A DNA stretch of 64,000 nt from Sphaerisporangium siamense (GTDB lineage: Bacteria > Actinomycetota > Actinomycetes > Streptosporangiales > Streptosporangiaceae): contig NZ_JACHND010000001.1 of the NCBI RefSeq assembly GCF_014205275.1, forward strand, positions 5,084,001 to 5,148,000. The letters are read 5' to 3'. The notes under the pieces are model-generated. The model was not told where the DNA came from. It did not search any database and saw only the letters and a list, made by a program, of their open reading frames with translations. Position numbers and translations under genes: made by a program. Each line of letters opens with the position of its first letter. Positions within the stretch are counted from its first letter, which is position 1. Positions 15,623 through 24,018 of this stretch are shown here, one piece after another.

Positions 15623-18529
15623 TCACGGGCGGTTCAGGTTCGTCGCCACGCCGACACGCGAGGTGACGCCGAGCTTGGCGAACACGCGGGACAGGTGGGT
15701 CTCGACCGTGCGCACGCTGAGGAACAACTGTTCGGCGATCTGCTGGTTGGTCAGGCCCTCGGCGACCAGGCGCGCGATCTCCAGCTCGCGGGGGGAGAGA
15801 CCCTGCGGGCCGCCGTGCCCCGCCGGGCTCGAAGACGACACCCGCACCCCGAGGCGGCGCTGCTCGCGCGCCGCCTGGGCCGACAGCGCCTTGGCCCCGC
15901 AGTCCTGGAAGATGTCGGCGGCGTCGCGCAGGTACTCGCGGGCGAGGCGCCGCTCGCCGGCCTCGCCGTAGGCCTGCCCGGCGGTCATCAGGGCGCGCCC
16001 GGCGTCGATGCGCTGTTCGCCCGCGGTGAGCAGGCGGGCCGCCTCGCGCGCCAGCTCCGCCGCTCGCGCCGGGTCGGAGGAACGGACGGCGTGCGCCCGG
16101 GCGAGGGGGATGAACCCGGAGAAGACCGGCAGCGCGGGGGCGGTGATGTGGGTGGCCGTCTCGGCCCAGCGGGCCGCCTCCTCCGCGCGGCCCCGGGACG
16201 CCTCGGCCAGCGCGAGCAGCTCGCAGCTCGCCATGAGCGTGCCCCGGTCCAGGCGGGGGGCGTCGAACCGGCCGCACGCCTCGACGATCGCGTCGACGCC
16301 CTCGTCCACGCGCCCGGCCGTGACCAGCGCGACGCCCCGGGCGTGCCGCGCCATGTCCACCCAGACCTCGCCGAGCCCGACCTCCGAGCGCAGGGACTCC
16401 TCCACGGCGCCGAGCGCGGCGTCGTGGTCGCCGGCCCACGCCGAGGACAGGCAGGACTGGGTGAGCGCGAAGACCAGTTGCTGGCCCGACTTCAGCAGCC
16501 GGGCGCCCTCGACGGACTCCTCGGCCGTGGCCCGCGCGTCGGGCAGCCTGCCGAGCACGGTGAGCGTCCTGGCCTTGCCGGCGAGCAGGTTGGTCAGGAT
16601 GTAGGTCTGTCCGGTGGAGCGGGCGACGGCGATGGCGCGCTCGAAGTGGCGCAGCGCCACCGAGTAGCGCCCGAGGTTGGTCTCGGCCCAGCACAGCCAC
16701 GCCACCGCGTCCAGCCACTCGGCGAGATGCTCGTCCAGGGCGGTGCTGACCAGGCGGTCGGCGGCGTCGGCCGCGCGCAGCGCCTCGGCCATGCGCCCGG
16801 CGGCGTAGGCGGGCATCGGGCGCAGCGCGGCCACGGCCATGGCGAGGTCGGGTTCCCAGTCGTCGCCGGAGTCGGGCATGAGGTCCAGCACGGCCTGGGC
16901 GGCGCGGAAGTCGACGCGCATCATGCTCTCGGCGACCAGGCGCATGCGCAGGGGGATGGCGGCGGCGGCGCGCGGGTCGGGCATGCGGCGCAGCTCGTCC
17001 AGCAGCAGGGCGCGGGCCTCGGCGGGCCGGTCGAGCTGGCGCTCCATCAGCGCGCAGATGCGGGCGGCCCTGGCGCGGCGGGCGTGGTCGTCGGCGGGCA
17101 GCAGGCGCAGCAGCTCGCGGGCGGTGTCGCGGCCCTCGGCCATGCGGCCGCTGACCCCTTGGGCGCGCGACAGCTCCATGAGCAGCTCCAGCCGGTCCTC
17201 CAGCGTCCCCGGCTCCTCGGGGGTCAGATCCAGCGCCTTGCGCAGCCAGTGCGAGGCGGTGACCGGGGCGTGCGGCGCCACGGCGCGCGCCGCCTCCACC
17301 AGGGTGGCGATCGCCCGCTGGTCGCCGAAGGATCCCGAGCGTTCGACGTGATGGGCCTGGACGGTGGCGGGGGCGCCCAGCTCGGCCAGATGGGAGGCCA
17401 GCCGGGCGTGCGCGGCCAGCTGCCACCCGGCCGCCGCCGACTCATAGGCCGCCCGCCGCACCAAAGGGTGGCGGAAACGGAAACGCCCGGCCGCGGCCGG
17501 GCGCACGATGTCACGGGCGACCAGCTCGTTGAGGCCGTCCAGCGCGACGGCCTCGGGCACCTGCGCCGCGACCGCCGCCAGCGCCGGCAGGAACTCGTCG
17601 GCGGTCACCGCGGCGGCCTGCGCGATCAGCAGCGAGTCTCCCGACAGGTCGCTGAGCTCGGCCCGCAGCGCCGCCCGCACCGTCAGCGGCAGGTCGCCCA
17701 CCTCCAGCTGGCCCATGCGGGCCAGCGCCTCCAGGTAGAAGGGGTTGCCGCCGCTGGCCTCGTACAGGGCGCGGATACGGGTCCTGTTGACACGGGGGCC
17801 GAGGAACTCCTCGACCTCGGCCTGGTTCAGCGGGCCGACGGTGACCTGCCGGCCGCGGGCGCCCGCGCTGAGCGCGAGCGCGGCCAGGCGGGGGGTGACC
17901 TGGGCGGGCCGGTAGGCGACCGCGACCAGCACCTTCCCACGCGGCGGGTGACGCACCAGGTGGTCCAGGAACTCCGCGGAGCTGTCGTCGGCCCAGTGCA
18001 CGTCGTCCAGGATCAGGGCCAGCCCGCCGGGGCCGGCCAGTTCGTCGATGAGCTGGCGCAGCGCGCGATAGAGCCGGTAGCGCACCATGCCGCTCTGGTC
18101 GTCGCCCTCGGGCGGACCGGCGTCCTCGCCCTGGGAGGGCATCTTGGCGGCCAGGGCGGGGAACACCGTGGCGAGCCGGTGGGCCTGAGCGGTGCTCAGC
18201 CGGCCCGCCAGGTCGTCGCGGCGGCCCTCCAGGTGGTCGTCCAGGGCGTCGATCAGCGCGCTGAAGGGCATCATCTGTTCGAATTCGGCGGCCCTGCCCC
18301 ACAGCGTGGTGAGGCTACGGGCGGCGGTGAGGCCGGCGAGCTCGGTGAGCAGCCGGGACTTGCCGGCGCCCGGCTCTCCGACCACGGCGAGGAACTGGAA
18401 CCCGCTGGACGTCGCGTCGACCGTCCGGCCGAACTCGCGCATCGCGTCGCGGCGGCCGACGAGCGGGGTTCCACCGGGGCGGGCCGTCTCGGTGCCCTCG
18501 CCGGATGGCAGCGTCTCAGGACCGTTCAT
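15623..18529 (-). CDS. LAL-type LuxR-family transcriptional regulator with AAA/NACHT-like ATPase
   Basis: The product is about 968 residues. The ATPase domain has Walker A GEPGAGKS (51-58) and Walker B LALILDDVHWAD (about 165-176). A long helical, TPR-like sensor region follows, and a C-terminal LuxR helix-turn-helix (last 65 residues) starts LSPRELEIARLVAEGLTNQQ. Such large ATP-binding LuxR (LAL) proteins activate specialised catabolic or biosynthetic operons. It lies just upstream of the hydrolase/GMC pair on the same strand, separated by about 145 bases, and is the obvious candidate regulator. ATG 18529 (MNGPET) was chosen; a start 48 bases upstream is possible. No clear Shine-Dalgarno is visible. 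Confidence 0.87.
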   Translation of the reverse strand: MNGPETLPSGEGTETARPGGTPLVGRRDAMREFGRTVDATSSGFQFLAVVGEPGAGKSRLLTELAGLTAARSLTTLWGRAAEFEQMMPFSALIDALDDHLEGRRDDLAGRLSTAQAHRLATVFPALAAKMPSQGEDAGPPEGDDQSGMVRYRLYRALRQLIDELAGPGGLALILDDVHWADDSSAEFLDHLVRHPPRGKVLVAVAYRPAQVTPRLAALALSAGARGRQVTVGPLNQAEVEEFLGPRVNRTRIRALYEASGGNPFYLEALARMGQLEVGDLPLTVRAALRAELSDLSGDSLLIAQAAAVTADEFLPALAAVAAQVPEAVALDGLNELVARDIVRPAAAGRFRFRHPLVRRAAYESAAAGWQLAAHARLASHLAELGAPATVQAHHVERSGSFGDQRAIATLVEAARAVAPHAPVTASHWLRKALDLTPEEPGTLEDRLELLMELSRAQGVSGRMAEGRDTARELLRLLPADDHARRARAARICALMERQLDRPAEARALLLDELRRMPDPRAAAAIPLRMRLVAESMMRVDFRAAQAVLDLMPDSGDDWEPDLAMAVAALRPMPAYAAGRMAEALRAADAADRLVSTALDEHLAEWLDAVAWLCWAETNLGRYSVALRHFERAIAVARSTGQTYILTNLLAGKARTLTVLGRLPDARATAEESVEGARLLKSGQQLVFALTQSCLSSAWAGDHDAALGAVEESLRSEVGLGEVWVDMARHARGVALVTAGRVDEGVDAIVEACGRFDAPRLDRGTLMASCELLALAEASRGRAEEAARWAETATHITAPALPVFSGFIPLARAHAVRSSDPARAAELAREAARLLTAGEQRIDAGRALMTAGQAYGEAGERRLAREYLRDAADIFQDCGAKALSAQAAREQRRLGVRVSSSSPAGHGGPQGLSPRELEIARLVAEGLTNQQIAEQLFLSVRTVETHLSRVFAKLGVTSRVGVATNLNRP

Positions 18530-18854
18530 GTCTGTACCCCACAGCGAGACGGAACACCACGAACAGCCGCGCCGCAATCCAATTCCGTGACGGATTTGAG
18601 GCGGTGCTCCACCGGAGTCGCGGTGTCCACGGTCGAGGGCTCGCCGTTCGCACGCCCTCGGGGCATGATTTTGTCGTAAAACAAGCTGGTGGCGGGCTGA
18701 TCAGCCCGATCAGACCTTTTGTGACCAATTCACGCGGCCTGTGGCGTGATCAGTTAGTCTTATGTGGCGGTTTCGCACACCGTACGTTGGGCTATAGTTC
18801 CGCCTCTATGTCGTCGCTGTCCGGATGTGGACGCTCACGCTGGGCGGTAGGTGA
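18530..18854. other. AT-richer intergenic region with a 16-bp palindrome and repeated GATCAG
   Basis: This 325-base gap lies between the LAL regulator start and the TetR gene end. It contains a perfect palindrome CGGGCTGATCAGCCCG (18693-18708) followed on the plus strand by CTTTT, and further GATCAG copies near 18708, 18746 and 18852. It must hold the LAL promoter and may hold a terminator for the TetR gene. I see no credible coding frame in it. Confidence 0.35.
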
Positions 18855-19514
18855 TCAGGCGCGCCCGGGACCGCCCAGCGAGCCGAGCCCCAGTGCGGCG
18901 ATCTCGACCCCTCTGAGCGCCGCGGCCCACATCGCCTCCGGGGGCTCGCCGCGCTTCTGGCACGCCATGGCCGCCACCTTGGCCGCGCCGACGAACGCGC
19001 CCACGGCCGCCGCGGCCTCGACCTGGTCCAGCTCGCCCGCGTACGCGCGCTCGACGGCCTCGACCAGCTCGATCTGGACGTCGAAGAGCAGGTGCAGGGC
19101 CCGGGCCTGCAGCGCGGGGACCGACATGATCAGCTGGTGGCGGGCCGCCGCCAGCCTCATGGCGAGCCGGGCGTCCTCCAGGGAGTGGTTCGCCTCCTCG
19201 TCGTCCGCGCCGCGCGGGCCGCGGAAGATCGCTTCGGCGACGCGGCGCAGCAGGTCGACCACGGGCTCGCCGGGCGCGCGGTCCGCGATGACCGCGAGCG
19301 CGCGGTCGGTCCGCGCCCGGATGTCGAAGAAGATCACGTCTTCCTTGCTGGCGAAGTAGCTGAAGAACGTGCGGGTCGAGACCTCGGCGGCGGCGGCGAT
19401 CTCGGCCACCGTCGTCTCCTCGAAGCCCTTGCGCTCGAAGAGCCGCACCGCCGTCTCGACCAGCGTGTGACGTGTGCGCAGCTTCTTGCGCTCTCTCAGC
19501 CCGGGACCGTCCAT
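18855..19514 (-). CDS. TetR-family transcriptional regulator
   Basis: The product is 219 residues. The N-terminal DNA-binding domain (about 8-60) shows the TetR pattern: TRHTLVETAVRLFERKGFEETTVAEIAAAAEVSTRTFFSYF in continuous order, then FASKEDV. The C-terminal ligand-binding domain is all-helical. It is divergent from the P450-ferredoxin operon across 120 bases and probably represses it until a ligand, perhaps the P450 substrate, binds. The start at ATG 19514 fits the family's usual N-terminus. Confidence 0.88.
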   Translation of the reverse strand: MDGPGLRERKKLRTRHTLVETAVRLFERKGFEETTVAEIAAAAEVSTRTFFSYFASKEDVIFFDIRARTDRALAVIADRAPGEPVVDLLRRVAEAIFRGPRGADDEEANHSLEDARLAMRLAAARHQLIMSVPALQARALHLLFDVQIELVEAVERAYAGELDQVEAAAAVGAFVGAAKVAAMACQKRGEPPEAMWAAALRGVEIAALGLGSLGGPGRA

Positions 19515-19634
19515 ACGCGAATTTTACTGCACGCGCTGCTTCTTTTCATCCGTTGCAATTTCGGAGGATGTACTGTTTTCTTAGGACCTGCAAGCGTGTC
19601 AAGTCTCGACGGACTTCCAGTCAAGGAGCGTGTC

Positions 19635-20831
19635 ATGACCAACGCGATGCACGAGCCGGTCACCTTTCCCGTGACGCGTGAGCACCCCCTCGATCCCCCC
19701 CAGGACTTCGCGCGGTGGCGCGAGGACGCCCCCCTCCGCCCCATGCTCTTCGCCGACGGCCACGTCGGCTGGCTCGCCACCGGGTACGCCGTCTCCCGCG
19801 CGGTGCTCGCCGATCCGCGGTTCAGCAACGACGTCCAGGTGACGCACCCGCCGATCCCGCAGCGCATCCGGCAGCAGACTCTCGCCAAGTTCCCCGGCTT
19901 CTTCCTGCGCGAGGACCCCCCGGAGCACACCCGGTTCCGCCGCCTGCTCACCGGGCAGTTCACCGTGCGCCGCATGCGGCTGCTCGAGCCCCGGATCGAG
20001 AAGATCACTAATGACCGGCTGGACGCCATGGAGCGCGAGGGCGCGCCGGTGGACCTGGTGCAGAGCTTCGCGCTGCCGATCCCGTCCCTGGTGATCTGCG
20101 AGCTGCTCGGCGTCCCCTACTCCGACCACGACCGGTTCCAGCGCGACTCCTCCGCCCTGCTGAACCTGGACAACTCCATCGAGCGGGCGCGCGAGGCCAT
20201 GGAGAGCCTGCTGGACTACGTCAGAGGACTCGTGGCGCGCAAGCGGGACGAGCCCGGCGACGACCTGATCAGCGGTCTCATCGCCACCGGACGGCTCACC
20301 GACGTCGAGATCACCGGCGCCTCGGTGCTCATGCTCGTGGCCGGCCACGAGACCACGGCGAACATGCTCGCGCTCGGCACCTACACCCTGCTGCGCAACC
20401 CCGCCCAGCTCGCCGCCCTGCGCGCGGACCCGTCACTGGCCGAGTCCGCCGTCGAGGAGCTGCTGCGCTACCTCACCATCGTCCACCTCGGCCCGGTCAG
20501 GACCGCCACCGAGGACGTCGAGATCGAGGGACAGACGATCAGGGCCGGCCAGTCGGTGACGGTGTCCCTCTCCGCCGCCAACCGCGACCCCGGGCGCTTC
20601 GGAGATCCCGACAGCCTGGACATAACGCGGCAGGCCACCGGACACCTGTCGTTCGGGCATGGAATACACCAATGCCTCGGACAGCAACTCGCCCGGATCG
20701 AGATGCGCATCGGCTACCCTGCACTGCTGGCGCGCTTTCCCGGCCTGCGCCTCGCGACTCCCGGCGAGGAGGTCGCGATGCGGTCCAACATGGCCATTTA
20801 CGGAGTTCACCGCTTGCCGGTGGCTTGGTAG
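19635..20831 (+). CDS. Cytochrome P450
   Basis: The product is 398 residues, the usual length for a soluble bacterial P450. The I-helix motif AGHETTAN supplies the acid/threonine pair for oxygen activation, the K helix has EELLR (ExxR), and the haem loop FGHGIHQCLG places the axial Cys at residue 347. ATG 19635 has AAGGAG at 19623-19628. The next gene, 12 bases after the stop, encodes its likely electron donor, a 3Fe-4S ferredoxin; a ferredoxin reductase is absent from the window. The divergent TetR gene is the likely regulator. The substrate is unknown. Confidence 0.93.
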   Translation: MTNAMHEPVTFPVTREHPLDPPQDFARWREDAPLRPMLFADGHVGWLATGYAVSRAVLADPRFSNDVQVTHPPIPQRIRQQTLAKFPGFFLREDPPEHTRFRRLLTGQFTVRRMRLLEPRIEKITNDRLDAMEREGAPVDLVQSFALPIPSLVICELLGVPYSDHDRFQRDSSALLNLDNSIERAREAMESLLDYVRGLVARKRDEPGDDLISGLIATGRLTDVEITGASVLMLVAGHETTANMLALGTYTLLRNPAQLAALRADPSLAESAVEELLRYLTIVHLGPVRTATEDVEIEGQTIRAGQSVTVSLSAANRDPGRFGDPDSLDITRQATGHLSFGHGIHQCLGQQLARIEMRIGYPALLARFPGLRLATPGEEVAMRSNMAIYGVHRLPVAW

Positions 20832-20843
20832 GAGGTAGCCCTC

Positions 20844-21044
20844 ATGCGGATCAAAGCCGACACCGATGTCTGCATCGGCGCGGGTATGTGCGTGTTCACG
20901 GCAGGTGACGTCTTCGACCAGGACGAGGACGAGGGCACCGTCGTGGTGCTCCTGCCCGAGCCGCCGCCCGACAGGCACGCGGCGGTCCGGCGGGCCCTGC
21001 AGGTCTGCCCGTCCGGCGCCCTGTCGATCTCGGAGGACGAGTGA
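20844..21044 (+). CDS. [3Fe-4S] ferredoxin, P450 partner
   Basis: The product is 66 residues. The cluster ligands are visible as CIGAGMC (C-x5-C) and a distant CPSGAL (Cys-Pro), the pattern of actinobacterial single-cluster [3Fe-4S] ferredoxins that donate electrons to P450s. GGAGG precedes the ATG. It lies 12 bases downstream of the P450 gene, so the two are almost certainly co-transcribed. Confidence 0.93.
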   Translation: MRIKADTDVCIGAGMCVFTAGDVFDQDEDEGTVVVLLPEPPPDRHAAVRRALQVCPSGALSISEDE

Positions 21045-21077
21045 GGTCCGCGCGTCCGTGAGCACATCCCCGGCGGC

Positions 21078-21566
21078 TCACCCCGGCGGCGCCCCGGCGC
21101 CCACGGGCGCCGCCGGGCCGTGCTCCGCCCCCGACGGCATCTCGTGCCCGCCGCTCATCACGGTGCCGCCGACCTTCTCGCTGAACAGCCGCAGCATGCC
21201 CGGGTCGTTGCCCGCGATCACCCATCGGGTGCCGACGAGGTAGGCGCCGCCCCACTTCTTGGCCTCCGCGAGCCACTCGTCCCTGCCCTTGTCGGTGGAG
21301 AACGTGGTCACGGTGTACTGGCCCTCGCCGGTCTTGCACACGCCCTGCCGCAGTTCCTCGGCGTCGGTCTGGACCTGCGGCCTCGCGCAGCCGGTCCTGG
21401 CGGCGAGCTGCTTCAGCGTCGCGGGCGGTCCCGGATCGGCCCGGGTGCCCCCGGCGGACGCGCCGGGGGGCTCGCCGCCGCCGCCGCACCCGGTGACGAG
21501 CGCGAGGGTGAGGGCGGACCCGAGAAGGGCGGACGCGCGGGCCGCGGCGAAGGTGGGGCGTCCCAT
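21078..21566 (-). CDS. Small predicted lipoprotein
   Basis: The product is 162 residues. An N-terminal signal with a lipobox (LALVTGC, Cys at about residue 27) predicts export and lipid anchoring. A Gly/Pro-rich spacer follows, then a domain of about 110 residues beginning TLKQLAARTGC and containing two more Cys residues that could pair. The block LAEAKKWGGAYLVGTRWVIAG resembles small actinobacterial lipoproteins of unknown function. ATG 21566 has GGGAG nine bases upstream; longer frames upstream lack a site. It converges on the ferredoxin gene. Confidence 0.75.
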   Translation of the reverse strand: MGRPTFAAARASALLGSALTLALVTGCGGGGEPPGASAGGTRADPGPPATLKQLAARTGCARPQVQTDAEELRQGVCKTGEGQYTVTTFSTDKGRDEWLAEAKKWGGAYLVGTRWVIAGNDPGMLRLFSEKVGGTVMSGGHEMPSGAEHGPAAPVGAGAPPG

Positions 21567-21822
21567 GGCAGGTCTCCCGTTCGGTGTGAAGTGCCGGAGG
21601 CGTCGGAGAATCGGCCACCGACAGCGGGTACGGCGTCTCCACGCCGCCGGTTCACACCACTTCGTCCGGCCCCGGGCGCGCCACACGCCTTCCGGACGGC
21701 GGGCGGCATGCCGGCGCGGAACTTCCCGCGATCGTCGAACCGTTCCGCCGCCGCCCGCGTACCTCGTCCCGACGGGCCACGACACCGGGCCTCCACGAGC
21801 ACAGACTCCGGGAGGAGTTCCA

Positions 21823-23451
21823 ATGATCCGAAACAGGCACGGACGGCGGCGCCGGGCCGTCCTGCGCGCGCTGGCCCTCGGCGGGGCGGGGGCCGGCCTC
21901 GTCCTGGCGAGCGTGACGCCGGCCGGGTGGGCCGCCGAGGCACCGCCGTCCGCCCCCGGCTCCGCCCCGGCCGCCCGCCTCGCCGCGGCCCGGGGCCCGA
22001 GCGCCGCGCCCTCCGCGCCCACCGGCGGCGATCCGCGGACCCCGGCCGAGCCGGACGCCTCCGCCCCGCCGTCCCCCGAGGCGTCAGCCGGCGAGGAAGA
22101 GCCGCGGGAGTCCGCCGCGCCGGAGGCGGGCACGCGGCGCGCGGCCCGCCAGGCCGCGCGCCGGGTGAGCTGCCCGTCGGTCGCCGAGCGGCTGAACGGC
22201 CTGGACTCGGCCGCCGACGCCGCGGTGCGGCGTGACCTCGCCCTGCTGGACCGCCAGATCGCCCAGGCCGACCGGCGCCTGGCCGGGCTCGGGTCCCGCG
22301 CGACCACCGGTCAGATCAGGGCGTTCGTCCTGAACCCGCTCCGGCTCCAGCGGCAGGTCGTCGTCGGACGTGTCGCGGACGTGCTGCGGCGCGCCGGCGA
22401 GGACGTCACGGTGCTGCGCGGGGTGACCACGTGCGCGGTCGCCGAGGGCGGCGGCCAGGAGCCGTCTCCGGGCCCCACCCCGACCGGCGGCCCCACGGCG
22501 TCCCCCTCGCCTACGGGGGACGGCGGCGCGAGCCCGGGCGCCTCGCCGTCGGTGAGCCCCACCGCGACCGGCGGCGGGCCGTCCCCCGACGACTTCGTCG
22601 ACATCCGCCGTGTGCGGCCCAACGTGAACACCCCCGCCGTCCGGCAGGGCGGCTCGCGCGGCACGTTCGTCTCCCGGTGCGGGCGCAACGAGGAGGGCCA
22701 CCACAACTCCGACAACGTCATCGTCGCGCCGGGCGTGACCAACGGCGCCCACCACGTCCACGATTACGTGGGCAACCTCGACACCAGCGGGTTCTCCACC
22801 AACGAGAGCCTTCAGGCCGCCGGCACGACCTGTGCCAACGGCGACAAGTCCACGCACTACTGGCCGGTCCTGCGCCTGCGGCGGGGACAGGGGACCGACG
22901 CGGGCGAGCCGGGCGGCGGCCTGGACGGCAACGTCGGCCGGATACTCAGGCCCGCCTCGGTGACGCTGACGCTGCGCGGCAACGCCACCGCCAAGGTGGT
23001 CGCGATGCCGGCCTTCCTGCGCGTCATCACCGGCGACGCCAAGTCCTTCACCAACGGCACGACCAACGCCAACGCCCGCTGGACCTGCACCGGGTTCGAG
23101 AACCGCCAGCTCACCGACAAGTACCCGCTCTGCCCGCGCGGCAGCCAGGTCGTGCGGCTGCTGCGGTTCCAGAGCTGCTGGGACGGCAGGAACACCGACA
23201 GCGCCAACCACCGCACGCACGTCGCCTTCACCGCGGCGGACGGGTCCTGCCCTCAGGGCTTCCAGCCCATCCCCGCCCTGGAGCAGCGGGTCACCTACGA
23301 CGTGCCGCCGGGGCCGGTGTTCGCGCTGGACAGCTTCCCCGAGCAGCTCCACAAGCCGGTCACCGACCACGGTGACTTCATCAACGTCATGCCGGACACG
23401 CTGATGAGACAGGCCGTCGCCTGCGTCAACAGCGGCCGTCGCTGCGGCTGA
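21823..23451 (+). CDS. Secreted DUF1996 protein
   Basis: The product is 542 residues. A strongly basic N-terminus (RNRHGRRRR) followed by a hydrophobic stretch is a signal peptide, with cleavage likely near WAAEA. Residues about 40-110 and 205-250 are Pro/Ser/Thr-rich low-complexity linkers, flanking a helical segment of about 90 residues. The C-terminal 290 residues are DUF1996, marked by SRCGRNEEGHHNSDNVIVAPG, HHVHDYVGN and the Trp/Cys block FQSCWDGRN. Several His and paired Cys residues suggest a metal-stabilised extracellular domain; the role is unknown. ATG 21823 is preceded by GGGAGGAG. Confidence 0.88.
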   Translation: MIRNRHGRRRRAVLRALALGGAGAGLVLASVTPAGWAAEAPPSAPGSAPAARLAAARGPSAAPSAPTGGDPRTPAEPDASAPPSPEASAGEEEPRESAAPEAGTRRAARQAARRVSCPSVAERLNGLDSAADAAVRRDLALLDRQIAQADRRLAGLGSRATTGQIRAFVLNPLRLQRQVVVGRVADVLRRAGEDVTVLRGVTTCAVAEGGGQEPSPGPTPTGGPTASPSPTGDGGASPGASPSVSPTATGGGPSPDDFVDIRRVRPNVNTPAVRQGGSRGTFVSRCGRNEEGHHNSDNVIVAPGVTNGAHHVHDYVGNLDTSGFSTNESLQAAGTTCANGDKSTHYWPVLRLRRGQGTDAGEPGGGLDGNVGRILRPASVTLTLRGNATAKVVAMPAFLRVITGDAKSFTNGTTNANARWTCTGFENRQLTDKYPLCPRGSQVVRLLRFQSCWDGRNTDSANHRTHVAFTAADGSCPQGFQPIPALEQRVTYDVPPGPVFALDSFPEQLHKPVTDHGDFINVMPDTLMRQAVACVNSGRRCG

Positions 23452-23473
23452 CCCCCCAGGCCGCGCACGGCGA

Positions 23474-23509
23474 GGCGCCGCCCCGCGACTCGGTTCGCGG
23501 GGCGGCGCC
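23474..23509. terminator. Strong GC hairpin after the DUF1996 gene
   Basis: A perfect 14-bp stem, GGCGCCGCCCCGCG (23474-23487) with CGCGGGGCGGCGCC (23496-23509), encloses an 8-base loop. It sits between the convergent DUF1996 gene and the small Asp/Trp-repeat gene and can serve both. Confidence 0.65.
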
Positions 23510-23560
23510 GTTGACCGTCCACAGGGCCGGGATCGCCCCGTGCCGGTGACGCGGGCGGGA

Positions 23561-23704
23561 TCAGTCCCAGTCGTCGTCCCAGTCGTCGTCGTCCCAGTCG
23601 TCGTCCCAGTCGTCGCCGCCGCGAAGGCGGGCGGAGGCCGGCGCCGTGACGGTGAGCACGGCGACCGTGAGAAGGATGCCAGTGGCGATGAGTCGTCTGA
23701 GCAT
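23561..23704 (-). CDS. 47-residue secreted peptide with Asp/Trp repeat tail
   Basis: This frame is short (48 codons). It begins MLRRLIATGILLTVAVLTVT, a compact signal peptide with likely cleavage at APASA, and ends with a mature part of about 20 residues: RLRGG followed by four Trp residues spaced by Asp (DDWDDDWDDDDWDDDWD). GGAG lies nine bases before the ATG. The mature peptide is extremely acidic and aromatic, suggesting metal or cationic-surface binding. The pattern of wobble GACGAC codons and the signal peptide argue that it is a real gene. No homologue comes to mind. It converges on the DUF1996 gene. Confidence 0.7.
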   Translation of the reverse strand: MLRRLIATGILLTVAVLTVTAPASARLRGGDDWDDDWDDDDWDDDWD

Positions 23705-24018
23705 GAGAATCAACTCCGTAACCCTGGTGGCGCTGATCTGCGAGCGTCGCGATGGGTTCCCGGGATACGCAGCACGGCGCGGTACAGCCCAACCCTAACC
23801 AGGTCATCACCGCGGAATCACCCGGAAGCGGGCAAACCGCCGGCATGGGTTCGGACAAAGCGGACGTCGCACCTTTCCCTTGTCCGCCCGGCCCCAAACG
23901 GCGGCGCGGCGCGCCGCCCAGAAGCCGCCCTCACACCCGTCTACGGCTTAACCTGCGGAAACGGAGATCCATCTCGCGTGCCGCCCCCCGGCGCGTCATG
24001 TGACCGGGGGAGAGGCGG
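23705..24018. other. Intergenic region upstream of cydA
   Basis: These 314 bases separate the Asp/Trp-repeat peptide gene from cydA and must hold both promoters. I looked for a Rex-type operator (TGTGAA-N4-TTCACA) and found none. An imperfect dyad GGACAA...TTGTCC (about 23856-23885) is present. No credible gene is visible. Confidence 0.3.

Noticed and set aside
18693-18860. GATCAG copies as a defined regulatory array
   Set aside because: Spacing and orientation are irregular and the hexamer is too short to be significant alone; only the 16-bp palindrome is kept as a note.
23561-23640. Possible short tandem-repeat or CRISPR-like array (GTCGTCCCA repeats)
   Set aside because: No spacers or constant-length repeats; the periodicity is fully explained by Asp/Trp codons of the small secreted peptide.
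23705-24018. Rex (redox) operator upstream of cydA
   Set aside because: No TGTGAA-N4-TTCACA-like sequence is present.
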